A stretch of DNA of 64,000 bases, taken from NCBI GenBank assembly GCA_963825405.1, contig CAWGTB010000001.1, positions 620,001 to 684,000 on the forward strand, written 5' to 3'. Position 1 is the first letter of the stretch; each line of letters begins with the position of its first letter. A program made the position numbers and the translations under genes. Positions 19,752 through 27,917 of this stretch are shown piece after piece. Source of the stretch: JACPNO01 sp963825405. Lineage in GTDB: Bacteria > Acidobacteriota > Terriglobia > Bryobacterales > Bryobacteraceae. The notes beneath the pieces were generated by a model that saw only the letters and a program-made list of their open reading frames with translations, did no database searches and was not told the DNA's origin.

Positions 19752-22700
19752 CTATTCTTTACCTGGTCGAAATATCACTTGAATCCGAACCTTGCTCTCC
19801 ACCGGCTCACCGTCGAGCCGAGCCGGACGATAACGGCGCTTCATAATAGCGGTGGTCGCGGCGGACGCCAGCAGCGTGTCTCCGCTCGACACCGTCACAT
19901 TGGTGACTGCGCCCGATTCGTCTACCGTGGCTACCAGATTCACCTCGCCCGAAATGCCGTGCTGCCTGGCCACTCGAGGTACGACGAATGCCGGACCATC
20001 GATCAACTTTGGTTGGACTTGAAAATTGGAGCCGACCGGCAACTCCGATGTCACGACATTTTCGGCCTCGTCCGATGCAGGCGCGGGGAGGCTGGCAGCG
20101 GTCAGCAAGTTAGTGGACGAACCGGACGTCTTCTGGTCGGAAGCAGACTTCCGAGATGTCATCCAAACAGCAGCACTCACCGAGGCCAGCAAAACTATGG
20201 CCGCTATCGGCCCTGCCAATCTGGCGGTGACGCCACGGCCCGATCTGTTTCCGATTGTGGATGGCAGCACAGGAGCCGGCAAAGGCTCATTTTGTTTATC
20301 CGTTAACGCTGGCTGGACGGCGACGTCGGCCTGATTCTGATCGTTACCGCGGGCCCCGCCGATAGCCTGCAGGTCTCGCTCCAGGATGGGATCGCCTGGA
20401 AACAGGGACAACAGATTGTGAAGCAGGTCGGCAGCCTGGTCGAAATGCTGCTCACGGATCAGCTTGAGCGCTTTCTCGCGGCCGTTCGTGTAAAAGTTCA
20501 ATTCCTCGCTGGCGGCGCGTGTCTCACGGACGGTTTCCAGTAGCGCCCGGGCATCCGGGTGGTTCTGCTTCGCCAACAGAGCCAGGATCGCTTCAGCCTC
20601 CTCGAACTGGCGACGGCTGAATAAGATCTGCGCCCGGCGCCATTCGTCTCGTTGTTTCTTCTCAGCTTCCAATTCTTCCCGAAGCGCCTGCAGCGCGGGC
20701 TCGGCACGCAGAGACTCCATGCCCTTGCTGAGAATTTCTTCGGCGTCGCCGGTTTCACCATCGGCAAGCCTTTGCCGCACTTCCAGGATGATGCTTTCAC
20801 ATTGGGAGCGCCTCACTCCACCTTGGACTTGCTCCCGCAGAGCGAGCAGCTTCTGTTCGTCCGGGAATTCTATCTGGGCGGCCTCAATAAGAGAGAGAGC
20901 CTGTGGCCAGGCGTTGGCGGTAATTTTCTGCTCAATCAACTCCAGCCTGCGCGCCAGTCTTTTCTCACGCTCGTGTTCGTTTACACGGCCTCGGAGCCGT
21001 TCGGCCGCCGCCAACAATTCCGTCGAGCCAAGGCAAGCTTCCATTGCTTGTTCGAGGAGCGTCAGGGCCACGGGCCACTGTTGATGCTGCTCCAGAAAAG
21101 CGGCTTGAGCCAAAGAATCTTGAATGAAGCGGCCTTTCTCCCAGCCTGGCAGCAACTCCTCGATGGCCGTGAGCCGGGCTGCAAGAATGGGCTGATCCGC
21201 AAGCCCGGCAGACTTGTCCCGCAAAAAGTGGGCCGCCAGATCGGGGCGATCCTGTTGGAGCAGCCATTCGACTTCATCCAAAATCGGGCGCGTGATGGCT
21301 GCGGATTTGAAGTCCCGCCACTGCTGTTCCACCTCGCCGCGAACGGCCAGCACAGACGGTTCAAGTGCATAGATAGCCAGAACGGCGTCCAGCACTTCAA
21401 GAGCTCGCTCGAACTGTTCTTCTTGCCGGAATCGATCACACTGTGCCAACGCCTCAGCGATGTTTTGTGACCGCTCTTCCGCCTCCCGAGCTAGCGCCAG
21501 CAGGGTTCCAAACATCGCCTCATCGGGATACTCAGTGCTCGCCGCCTCCAATCTCGCTACGGCATCGGTGAACCGCTGCTGCGCCAGTAGCGACCGGGCT
21601 TTGCTTAGTTGCGCCTGGATGCGCGCCTGCCGCTCCGTCTCCTCTTTTTGGGCACGCGCCTGCGCCAGCAGTTGCTCGATGTGCGTGGCGTCGGGACACT
21701 CCGCCCGCAATCCGGTAAGAATAGAAATGGCGGCGGCGAACGACTCAAGCTGAAGCAGCGATTTGGCTTTCGCTAACTCTTCCTCGACCCTTGCCTGCCT
21801 TTCCTGGCGCTCCCTTGCCTCGACGATAAGCAGGATCAGCCCGGCCGCTTCGGCGCTCTGCGGATCTCTTTCGAGTGCTTCCGTTATTTTACGGTGTGCT
21901 TCCGTCAAATCCTGCTGATCCAGCAGTTGCCGGGCATCGGCGACGAGCTGCGCAGACCGCTGGCATTGTGCATGCTGCTCGCAAATCTGTTCCAATCGGG
22001 TTTTTGCCGCCAGATTGGCGCCATCGAGACGTACTGCCTCGCTGAGAATCTCGACAGCCCGCCCGAATCGGCGCGCCGCTGCCTGTTCCTCCGCGTCCTG
22101 TAACAAAGCCTCCTGTCGTACCCGCGTGTTACGGCGTTGTATCAGGCCACGAAGTACACGATTGAGTTTGAGGGCCTTTCGGTTTCCCGAATCCAGTTCC
22201 AACGCCACTCGCACGCCGCGCTGCGCATCGTCCAGTTCATGCGCGCTCATCAGGCGGCGGGCATTTGCAGAAAGCGTCGCGGCCCGTGCGCGTTTCAGAT
22301 CGCGAAGAATCGGCTCGGCGTCAGACTGCAACTCTTCCAAGCTCTGGTACCGCCTCTCCCGATGCCAGTCCAGGGCGCGATGAACGAGCTGTTCCAGTGC
22401 CGCCGGACACTCTGGCGCTAGCTGCCGCAGCGGAGCGGGTTCATTATCCACGAAAGGATGAGTTCCGGTAATGAGCTCGTAGTAGACGGCGCCGAACGCA
22501 AAAATATCGCAGAGCGCATCGGGCTGGAAATCAACCGTAACCTCTTCCGGTGCGGCGTAGGACATGCCGCCGTATTGCCCGACGCGGGCCGGACGCACGA
22601 TGCCGAAGTCCTGAATGGTTACGCTTCCATCGCCGGCCAGTGCGATTCCGGAAGGTTGGATGCCGACAAAAGAAAAACCTCCACTATGGGCAGCGCGAAT

Positions 22701-23135
22701 TCCCTCCGCGGCCCGCCACATGATGAGCATCTTCTGAAGCAGACTGAAAGACTTGTGCGTTTTTACGGCTAGCCTTACGTCATCGTCGCCGAGATGCTGC
22801 ATTGCCGCGAAAGGGAGATCGCCATGATCACCCAATTCGTAAACCGTAATAATGTTTGGATGGTGCAGGTTGCCGGCTCTGGCAACGTCAAGGCGAAACC
22901 GCTCCGCGATTGGTTTATCGGTGACGTCAATCAGAACCTTCAACGTAACCAGGCGCCCAATCTCCCGGTCGAACCCGCGGAACACCGCGACGGGGGAGCT
23001 GTGGCCTACCTCTTCGTCAATGTCGTATTTCCCCATGCGAGCCAACGGCGGTCGCCGTGGGCCGGGCGACTCGAGAGCCTGACCGAACCCGGGCGCCAAC
23101 ATTTCCTGGGTCCGAATGTGTCTGGCGGCACTCAT
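19752..23135 (-). CDS. Large pseudokinase with TPR/coiled-coil body, one membrane helix and a TonB C-terminal domain
   Basis: A 1127-residue fusion. Residues about 35-285 form a Ser/Thr kinase fold: VTLKVL with K66, the fold elements HHPNIITVYELG, and DFG at 176-178. The catalytic loop is lost: where HRDLKPSN is expected the protein reads FVGIQPSG, replacing the proton-acceptor Asp by G158, Lys by Q160 and Asn by G163. The glycine loop is also degraded (GHSSPVAV). Residues about 300-940 are helical TPR-like and coiled-coil repeats. A membrane helix (about 972-992, AAIVLLASVSAAVWM) precedes a periplasmic TonB_C domain (about 1045-1127, SGEVNLVATVDESGAVTNV). The head is therefore cytosolic and the TonB end periplasmic. 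A TTG at 23174 would add 13 residues. Confidence 0.87.
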   Translation of the reverse strand: MSAARHIRTQEMLAPGFGQALESPGPRRPPLARMGKYDIDEEVGHSSPVAVFRGFDREIGRLVTLKVLIDVTDKPIAERFRLDVARAGNLHHPNIITVYELGDHGDLPFAAMQHLGDDDVRLAVKTHKSFSLLQKMLIMWRAAEGIRAAHSGGFSFVGIQPSGIALAGDGSVTIQDFGIVRPARVGQYGGMSYAAPEEVTVDFQPDALCDIFAFGAVYYELITGTHPFVDNEPAPLRQLAPECPAALEQLVHRALDWHRERRYQSLEELQSDAEPILRDLKRARAATLSANARRLMSAHELDDAQRGVRVALELDSGNRKALKLNRVLRGLIQRRNTRVRQEALLQDAEEQAAARRFGRAVEILSEAVRLDGANLAAKTRLEQICEQHAQCQRSAQLVADARQLLDQQDLTEAHRKITEALERDPQSAEAAGLILLIVEARERQERQARVEEELAKAKSLLQLESFAAAISILTGLRAECPDATHIEQLLAQARAQKEETERQARIQAQLSKARSLLAQQRFTDAVARLEAASTEYPDEAMFGTLLALAREAEERSQNIAEALAQCDRFRQEEQFERALEVLDAVLAIYALEPSVLAVRGEVEQQWRDFKSAAITRPILDEVEWLLQQDRPDLAAHFLRDKSAGLADQPILAARLTAIEELLPGWEKGRFIQDSLAQAAFLEQHQQWPVALTLLEQAMEACLGSTELLAAAERLRGRVNEHEREKRLARRLELIEQKITANAWPQALSLIEAAQIEFPDEQKLLALREQVQGGVRRSQCESIILEVRQRLADGETGDAEEILSKGMESLRAEPALQALREELEAEKKQRDEWRRAQILFSRRQFEEAEAILALLAKQNHPDARALLETVRETRAASEELNFYTNGREKALKLIREQHFDQAADLLHNLLSLFPGDPILERDLQAIGGARGNDQNQADVAVQPALTDKQNEPLPAPVLPSTIGNRSGRGVTARLAGPIAAIVLLASVSAAVWMTSRKSASDQKTSGSSTNLLTAASLPAPASDEAENVVTSELPVGSNFQVQPKLIDGPAFVVPRVARQHGISGEVNLVATVDESGAVTNVTVSSGDTLLASAATTAIMKRRYRPARLDGEPVESKVRIQVIFRPGKE

Positions 23136-23174
23136 CGCGTGGTCATTTTGGGTCTCCCGATCGTGCGGGGACAA

Positions 23175-23503
23175 TTCATGCGTTCAATAAAATGAAGTCG
23201 CATCTGCGTGCAAGGGACTGGACATTTTGTAACAGGTTGCGGCAAACGTGTCCAACCTAAAGCCGACTGCGAGCCGTGTTTTCCACAAGTTTGTTCCAGC
23301 CTGAAATGAGCTGCTTCCGCCGTGTGATGTGTTCAAAGACTGTGTATAAAACAGACTGTGGATTGTACGTTGTCTTAAAAAAGGCAGTGTGCAAGGCCGG
23401 CCTCGGCCGGATGGCCGTCCCCATTCATCACGCGTGGCCGAACATCGCTGGATCGCACGCCGCGCGGATTTCATCGAGGCGGCTAAATTGTTCTAGAGGA
23501 GGA
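23175..23503. promoter_or_regulatory. Upstream region of the pseudokinase operon
   Basis: About 330 bases without a gene between the receiver gene and the pseudokinase. The middle (around 23300-23385) is AT-rich, and read on the minus strand holds TTATAC near 23343-23350, a fair sigma70 -10 element, without a convincing -35. Since five genes downstream are tightly packed, their promoter should be here. Confidence 0.35.
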
Positions 23504-23899
23504 TCAGCTTGCAGCTTCGATAAGGCTCCGAACCGACGCTACCAGCGAGTCGGCAACTCTGCTCTTGTCGAGTACAAGGTCGGCTCCGCACTTTTTCGCT
23601 ACGTGCAGCAATGCCGGGAAAACGCCCGAAACAGCGAGGACCTTTGGCTTTGGTACATAATCGCGGATGGCCATCAGAATCTCAAAGCCATCGACGTCCG
23701 GCATCGCCAAATCGAGGATCACCAATTGAAACGCATCTTCTTGAATGGCCCTAAGCCCCTCTTTTCCCGAAAGGGTGCTGCACACGGCGTATCCGGCATT
23801 CTCAAGAATTCTCCCAAATAACGGTGCAACGTTCTTATCGTCATCAACGATGAGAATGCGCAGAACCGCAAGTGAACCGACCAAAGGGTTACATCGCAT
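23504..23899 (-). CDS. Single-domain response regulator
   Basis: A 131-residue receiver. The acidic triad VDDD near the N-terminus, the phospho-acceptor Asp in LVILDLAMPDVDG, the Ser in LAVSG and the Lys in LVLDKS are present. No output domain follows. It sits upstream of the pseudokinase operon in the same direction with about 330 bases between, so it may be expressed separately. No histidine kinase gene is nearby, so the donor of the phosphate is unknown. A link to the pseudokinase is only suggested by position. Confidence 0.85.
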   Translation of the reverse strand: MRCNPLVGSLAVLRILIVDDDKNVAPLFGRILENAGYAVCSTLSGKEGLRAIQEDAFQLVILDLAMPDVDGFEILMAIRDYVPKPKVLAVSGVFPALLHVAKKCGADLVLDKSRVADSLVASVRSLIEAAS

Positions 23900-24100
23900 G
23901 CAAACCCCTGTCTTGCCGGCTGGCCAAACGTCTGGACGATGGCCCCCAAAGCATGAACTGCTTCATCTTTGCCTATCGGCGGTCTTGCGGATCTCCGTGA
24001 GGCAAGCCGGTCCATAGCCCCTTGGAACTGCTTGTTAACGATCCGGAGATTTTCAGACCATGCGGGATGCCGCTTAGCGGCGGATCGAATTCTTGCGCGC

Positions 24101-25726
24101 TTAAGCGCGTCGTTCCGACTCCCCTTCTTCTCTCAGTTCCTCCGCCCGGCCCACGGGCTTACGCGCGGTCGAGCTTACGTCTGTCGCTTGGCTGAGTGCT
24201 TCTGGTAGTCCTTCAAACACTTCATCCAACAGCCCGAGAAGGACCGGGTAACCTCGGACTCTAAGCAAGATTGCGCGAACGGGCTGGGGAAGGATTCTCC
24301 ACGGAACTCGGCCGTACGTTGAGACAATCGGACTCTCCAGATCGCGCAGGCCGGTTAGCTGGGTTTCAATCGCCTCATAAGTTTGCGGGCCGCGGCTCAT
24401 AACCGATTCTGCGAGTCCGGCAAGCGAGTGCCCGAGCGGGATCAAATCGGAGTGACGCAGCAGTTCGATCGGCTGGCTACTCTTCTGGACCAGCGAACTT
24501 GTTAGAGCGCCCTCCAGCGCGGCCCACGCCATATCAACGGAGGCAGGCCGTAACCGCCAGAGCCCTGTATCCGCGGCGGGGACAATCTCGGACATTGGCA
24601 GCACACGGGAAAATACCAAATGGAGCCAGGTGCGTTCGGCGTCTACCTCCCATTTGGAGATGTGCCATTCGCGTCCAAAGATCTTGAAAGTTTTTCTAAA
24701 ACCGTCGCCGCCGGACCAGTACAACCTGGTCTCTGGCCATGGCACCCGAAGCCTGGCATGCTCCTTTGAGTAATCGATTCGAAGACGCCCGACCGGCCGA
24801 TAGACGACGTAATGCTGCTCGTCGCACAGGAAGTTTTCAGACTCCCACCACCGTCCATCCATGGTTACGATGATTGAGCCAATACGGATCCGTCTGTCCA
24901 CAATCATTTCGAGAGTCCGCGCCGGTGCAATTGGAACATGAACCTCTTCGCCCCTTGGCCGCGAGATCACGAAGGCATGACGAAGCTCTTCCCGGTAGTC
25001 GGCTGGGAGATGCGAGTTCGGGGCTACACATAACAATGTGGCGGGCATCACGGATGGCGTTGGTGCCTGTGTCCGGCCGAGCAGCGACAGCACTACGTCT
25101 CGCAGCATCTCCAGATCGGCAGGGTAAACGTATTCTGGAGAAAGCAGTTCGGGCTCGAGCATCATCTCCAGCGTCGCCCGCGAAAGGTGTTCTCGAACTA
25201 GCAGACGCTTGATCGCACTGCCAATCGTCAGAACCGGAATGCCGCTGTCTTCAGCAACCGTGGATTGGCCCTCATCGATCAGCAGGCGAGCTACTTCCAG
25301 CGGCACCCACTCGTTCAAGAGACGAATGATGAAGGCTGTAAGCCGCTCGGAATCCAAGCTGGCCCGAACCGGCTCCAGGAGTTGAGGCACGGATTCGGGT
25401 CTCTGGCCGCTTCGAAAGACCCTCTCCTGGATCCAATTCTTAATCTCAATGATGACTTCCCGCGAGGGATCGTCCAGGAGCTGTTCACGCAGAGCTGAAT
25501 TCAACAAGTGATGCAGCTCTTTCCACAACCGGAGGCTATAGCCGTTCGCACAGACGGTCTGGAGCCAAAAAGAAGCAAGGGCCGGAAGGGTCTCCGGATA
25601 CAACCGTTGCCGCATTCGGGCGAGCAAGGCTTGGAAATCCTCCTGAGCACGGGATACCTTCGACCACCCAAGGAAAAAGCCCGTGACAAGCGGTGTTGCC
25701 AGGAGCGATGCAACCGATGCGAACAT
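24101..25726 (-). CDS. Unknown 541-residue protein with an N-terminal hydrophobic helix
   Basis: An uninterrupted frame with a GAAGGAAAG ribosome binding site. The N-terminus (MFASVASLLATPLVTGFFLGWSK) is a likely membrane anchor or uncleaved signal. The rest is a large soluble region with helical N-terminal half (residues 25-200), a middle beta-rich portion (about 255-350; DGRWWESENFLCDEQHYVV, WHISKWEVD) and a charged tail (EELREEGESERRA). I do not recognise the family. It is the first of the minus-strand genes that run on through the receiver to the pseudokinase operon, so it could belong to the same system, though the 200-base gap to the receiver gene speaks against one transcript. Confidence 0.7.
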   Translation of the reverse strand: MFASVASLLATPLVTGFFLGWSKVSRAQEDFQALLARMRQRLYPETLPALASFWLQTVCANGYSLRLWKELHHLLNSALREQLLDDPSREVIIEIKNWIQERVFRSGQRPESVPQLLEPVRASLDSERLTAFIIRLLNEWVPLEVARLLIDEGQSTVAEDSGIPVLTIGSAIKRLLVREHLSRATLEMMLEPELLSPEYVYPADLEMLRDVVLSLLGRTQAPTPSVMPATLLCVAPNSHLPADYREELRHAFVISRPRGEEVHVPIAPARTLEMIVDRRIRIGSIIVTMDGRWWESENFLCDEQHYVVYRPVGRLRIDYSKEHARLRVPWPETRLYWSGGDGFRKTFKIFGREWHISKWEVDAERTWLHLVFSRVLPMSEIVPAADTGLWRLRPASVDMAWAALEGALTSSLVQKSSQPIELLRHSDLIPLGHSLAGLAESVMSRGPQTYEAIETQLTGLRDLESPIVSTYGRVPWRILPQPVRAILLRVRGYPVLLGLLDEVFEGLPEALSQATDVSSTARKPVGRAEELREEGESERRA

Positions 25727-26048
25727 ACATCAAATCTTTCCTTCGGCCCTGCGCATCAGAGAGTTTCGGGTCAGCCTGCGCCTGCTTCTTTAGTCTCGCG
25801 ATACTCTCCACTGATTTCGTAAGCACGTCCAGTTCCGTTCGCGATAGCCTTCAGGAGGCATAGTTTTCCTTATGAATAGCGGGTGCTGTGCGTGCTTTCA
25901 ACCGGCTCAGTTTTGCTGCTTCGAGAAAAATGTATTGGCCTGATAGAAACAATCTATGACGTTTTAGGTAACCAGTGAGCAGATCGCCTGATACGCTGAG
26001 TCTTGCCCACGAAGCACTAGCTCGAGGGCACAGCAAAGGAGATTTGAA
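25727..26048. other. Divergent intergenic region
   Basis: About 320 bases between two divergent genes. It should hold both promoters. An AT-richer core lies around 25915-25975. The only clear signal is AAAGGAGA at about 26036-26043, the ribosome binding site of the small secreted protein. No RNA gene, repeat or terminator could be recognised. Confidence 0.4.
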
Positions 26049-26381
26049 ATGCGATCCCGGTTGCTCCTCGCGAGCATTGCCACATTTATTGCTCTTGCCT
26101 CACGGGCAACGGCTGAGATTAAGTTTGTTTGTAAAGCGGAAGCCGCCGACGAGTGCGCATTCTCCGTGACCCCAGCGGATGGTGCCTATCTCACGAATTT
26201 CGTGATCGGACCAAACCAGACTCATGGCGTCAATGACGGCTTCGCCGGCGGAAAGTACTGTGTCGTGGTATCAAAGCCACACGCCCAAGTGAAGGACTGG
26301 CCGGCGAGCTGTACAAATGCAGCCACAGGGGCACCAGGCAAGGTAGGGGAAAAAATTAAAGCTGGCGCCACTTACGAATAA
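26049..26381 (+). CDS. Small secreted protein of unknown function
   Basis: A 110-residue protein with a cleavable signal peptide (MRSRLLLASIATFIALASRATA) and an AAAGGAG ribosome binding site. The mature 88-residue part contains four cysteines (KFVCKAEAADECAF; GKYCVVV; WPASCTNAA), probably two disulfides, which fits a small periplasmic or secreted beta-rich protein. No family was recognised. It is followed by a hairpin and then the convergent DUF1501 gene. Confidence 0.7.
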   Translation: MRSRLLLASIATFIALASRATAEIKFVCKAEAADECAFSVTPADGAYLTNFVIGPNQTHGVNDGFAGGKYCVVVSKPHAQVKDWPASCTNAATGAPGKVGEKIKAGATYE

Positions 26382-26405
26382 CGGCTCGCGATGTTGCTGC
26401 TCGCC

Positions 26406-26433
26406 TCGGTTACGCTGATCATTTTATAACCGA
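26406..26433. terminator. Hairpin between convergent genes, possible terminator
   Basis: TCGGTTA (26406-26412) pairs perfectly with TAACCGA (26427-26433) around an AT-rich loop containing ATTTTA. There is no T run after the stem on the plus strand. Its place between two convergent stops, 57 bases apart, suggests a bidirectional transcription end. Confidence 0.4.
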
Positions 26434-26437
26434 AGCG

Positions 26438-27904
26438 CTAACTCAGAATCGGTTGGATCACCGTCCCATAGACATCCGTCAGCCTGAAATCACGGCCGGC
26501 GAAGCGATAGGTTAGACGCTCGTGGTCGAGGCCCAACAGGTGCAGCATTGTCGCGTGGAGATCGTGCATATCCGTCTTGCCCTCCACAGCTCTGTATCCA
26601 AAATCATCGGTTGAGCCGTACTGCATGCCGCCCTTCACGCCGGCGCCGGCAAGAAAGCACGTGAACCCATACGGATTGTGTTCACGGCCCTCCATGCCGT
26701 CCACCTGTTTCACCTTCGGATTCAGCTCGCGGTAGGGCGTACGGCCAAACTCCCCGGACCAGAGAATCAGAGTATCGTCCAGCAGTCCCCGAGCTTTTAA
26801 GTCGGTCAGCAACCCAGCAATCGGCTTGTCCACCGACTTACATTTCGAGAGCAAGCCCTTCTTGATCCCGGCATGGTGATCCCAATCTACTGACGTGATC
26901 TGAACGAACCGCACGCCCGCTTCCACCAGCCGGCGCGCCAGCAGGCACTGTTGCCCGAACTCGTTGGTGTCTTTATCGCCAATGCCGTATAGATCTTGCG
27001 TGGCTTTGGACTCTTTTGCCAGATCGAGTACCACTGGCGCTTCCGCCTGCATCCGGAAGGCAAGCTCGAACGATTGAATCAGCCCTTCCACTTCCCGGTC
27101 TCCGTCCAGTTTCTCCAATTGGCGCCGGTTCATCGTCTGCAGGAAGTCAAGCTGCCGCCGTTGCACCGCGTTGCTGATGGAGTCATCCTGCAAATACCGG
27201 ATATCGGGGCTCGGCGGCGTCGCCGCAGAAGGCCCGCGCAGCGCTTCGCCCAAAGGGGTTCCCTGATACGCCGCCGGAAGAAACGCGCTTCCATAGAGCT
27301 GCTGGTTGCCGCCATCACCAAACAGGTCGGGCCGGATGGTGATGAAGCCGGGCAGGTTCTGGTTCTCGGTCCCGAGCCCGTACGTCGCCCACGCACCCAT
27401 GGACGGCCGGACAAAGACGCTGGCTCCCGTATGCAGCGTTCGAACGGCCGGGGCGTGCGCTTCGCTATCCGTATTCATCCCGCTCAATAGGCAGAGGTCA
27501 TCCGCCTTTTCCGCCAGGTGGGGCAGCCAATCCGATATATACAGCCCGCTTTGGCCCCGCTGCACCAGGTTCGAAATCGGCCCCATGAGCTGCGTGTTTT
27601 TCACGCTGTCCGTAAGAATGCGCGTTTTCGGCAGGTCGAAGGGCAGGGGATTGCCACTCTGCTTTTGTAGCCGCGGCTTGTACTCGAACAGGTCCACGTG
27701 CGAGGGTCCACCCTGCATCCAGAGGAAAATAACCCGCTTGGCACGGGCGGGAAAGTGAGTTGGCTTCGGAGCCAGGGGATTGGCGACAGAAGCAGCGGCC
27801 TGTTCCGCGCAAAGAGCAGCAATCGCCACTGACCCAAATCCGCAGCCGGCCTTACTCAAAAGCTCCCGGCGAGAAAGTCCGGATGTCGTTTTCGGAGGTG
27901 TCAT
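26438..27904 (-). CDS. DUF1501 protein with Tat signal (sulfatase-like fold)
   Basis: A 488-residue exported protein. The start at 27904 has an AAGGAG ribosome binding site and gives a twin-arginine signal (SRRELLSKAGCGFGS). Family features include MQGGPSHVDLFEYKPRL near the start, TDSEAHAPAVRTLHTGA, WSGEFGRTP, and the C-terminal MHDLHATMLHLLGLDHERL and GRDFRLTDVYG. DUF1501 proteins belong to the alkaline phosphatase/sulfatase-like superfamily and nearly always sit next to a DUF1549/DUF1553 protein, as here (14-base gap). The biochemical role is unknown; a part in polysaccharide breakdown or periplasmic electron transfer has been suggested from context. This copy is intact, unlike the one at 43.9 kb. 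Confidence 0.9.
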   Translation of the reverse strand: MTPPKTTSGLSRRELLSKAGCGFGSVAIAALCAEQAAASVANPLAPKPTHFPARAKRVIFLWMQGGPSHVDLFEYKPRLQKQSGNPLPFDLPKTRILTDSVKNTQLMGPISNLVQRGQSGLYISDWLPHLAEKADDLCLLSGMNTDSEAHAPAVRTLHTGASVFVRPSMGAWATYGLGTENQNLPGFITIRPDLFGDGGNQQLYGSAFLPAAYQGTPLGEALRGPSAATPPSPDIRYLQDDSISNAVQRRQLDFLQTMNRRQLEKLDGDREVEGLIQSFELAFRMQAEAPVVLDLAKESKATQDLYGIGDKDTNEFGQQCLLARRLVEAGVRFVQITSVDWDHHAGIKKGLLSKCKSVDKPIAGLLTDLKARGLLDDTLILWSGEFGRTPYRELNPKVKQVDGMEGREHNPYGFTCFLAGAGVKGGMQYGSTDDFGYRAVEGKTDMHDLHATMLHLLGLDHERLTYRFAGRDFRLTDVYGTVIQPILS

Positions 27905-27917
27905 GGAATTCTGCTCC

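Noticed and set aside
20652..21470. 272-residue plus-strand ORF within the pseudokinase gene
   Set aside because: It lies opposite the TPR/coiled-coil body; high codon bias on the other strand explains the open frame.
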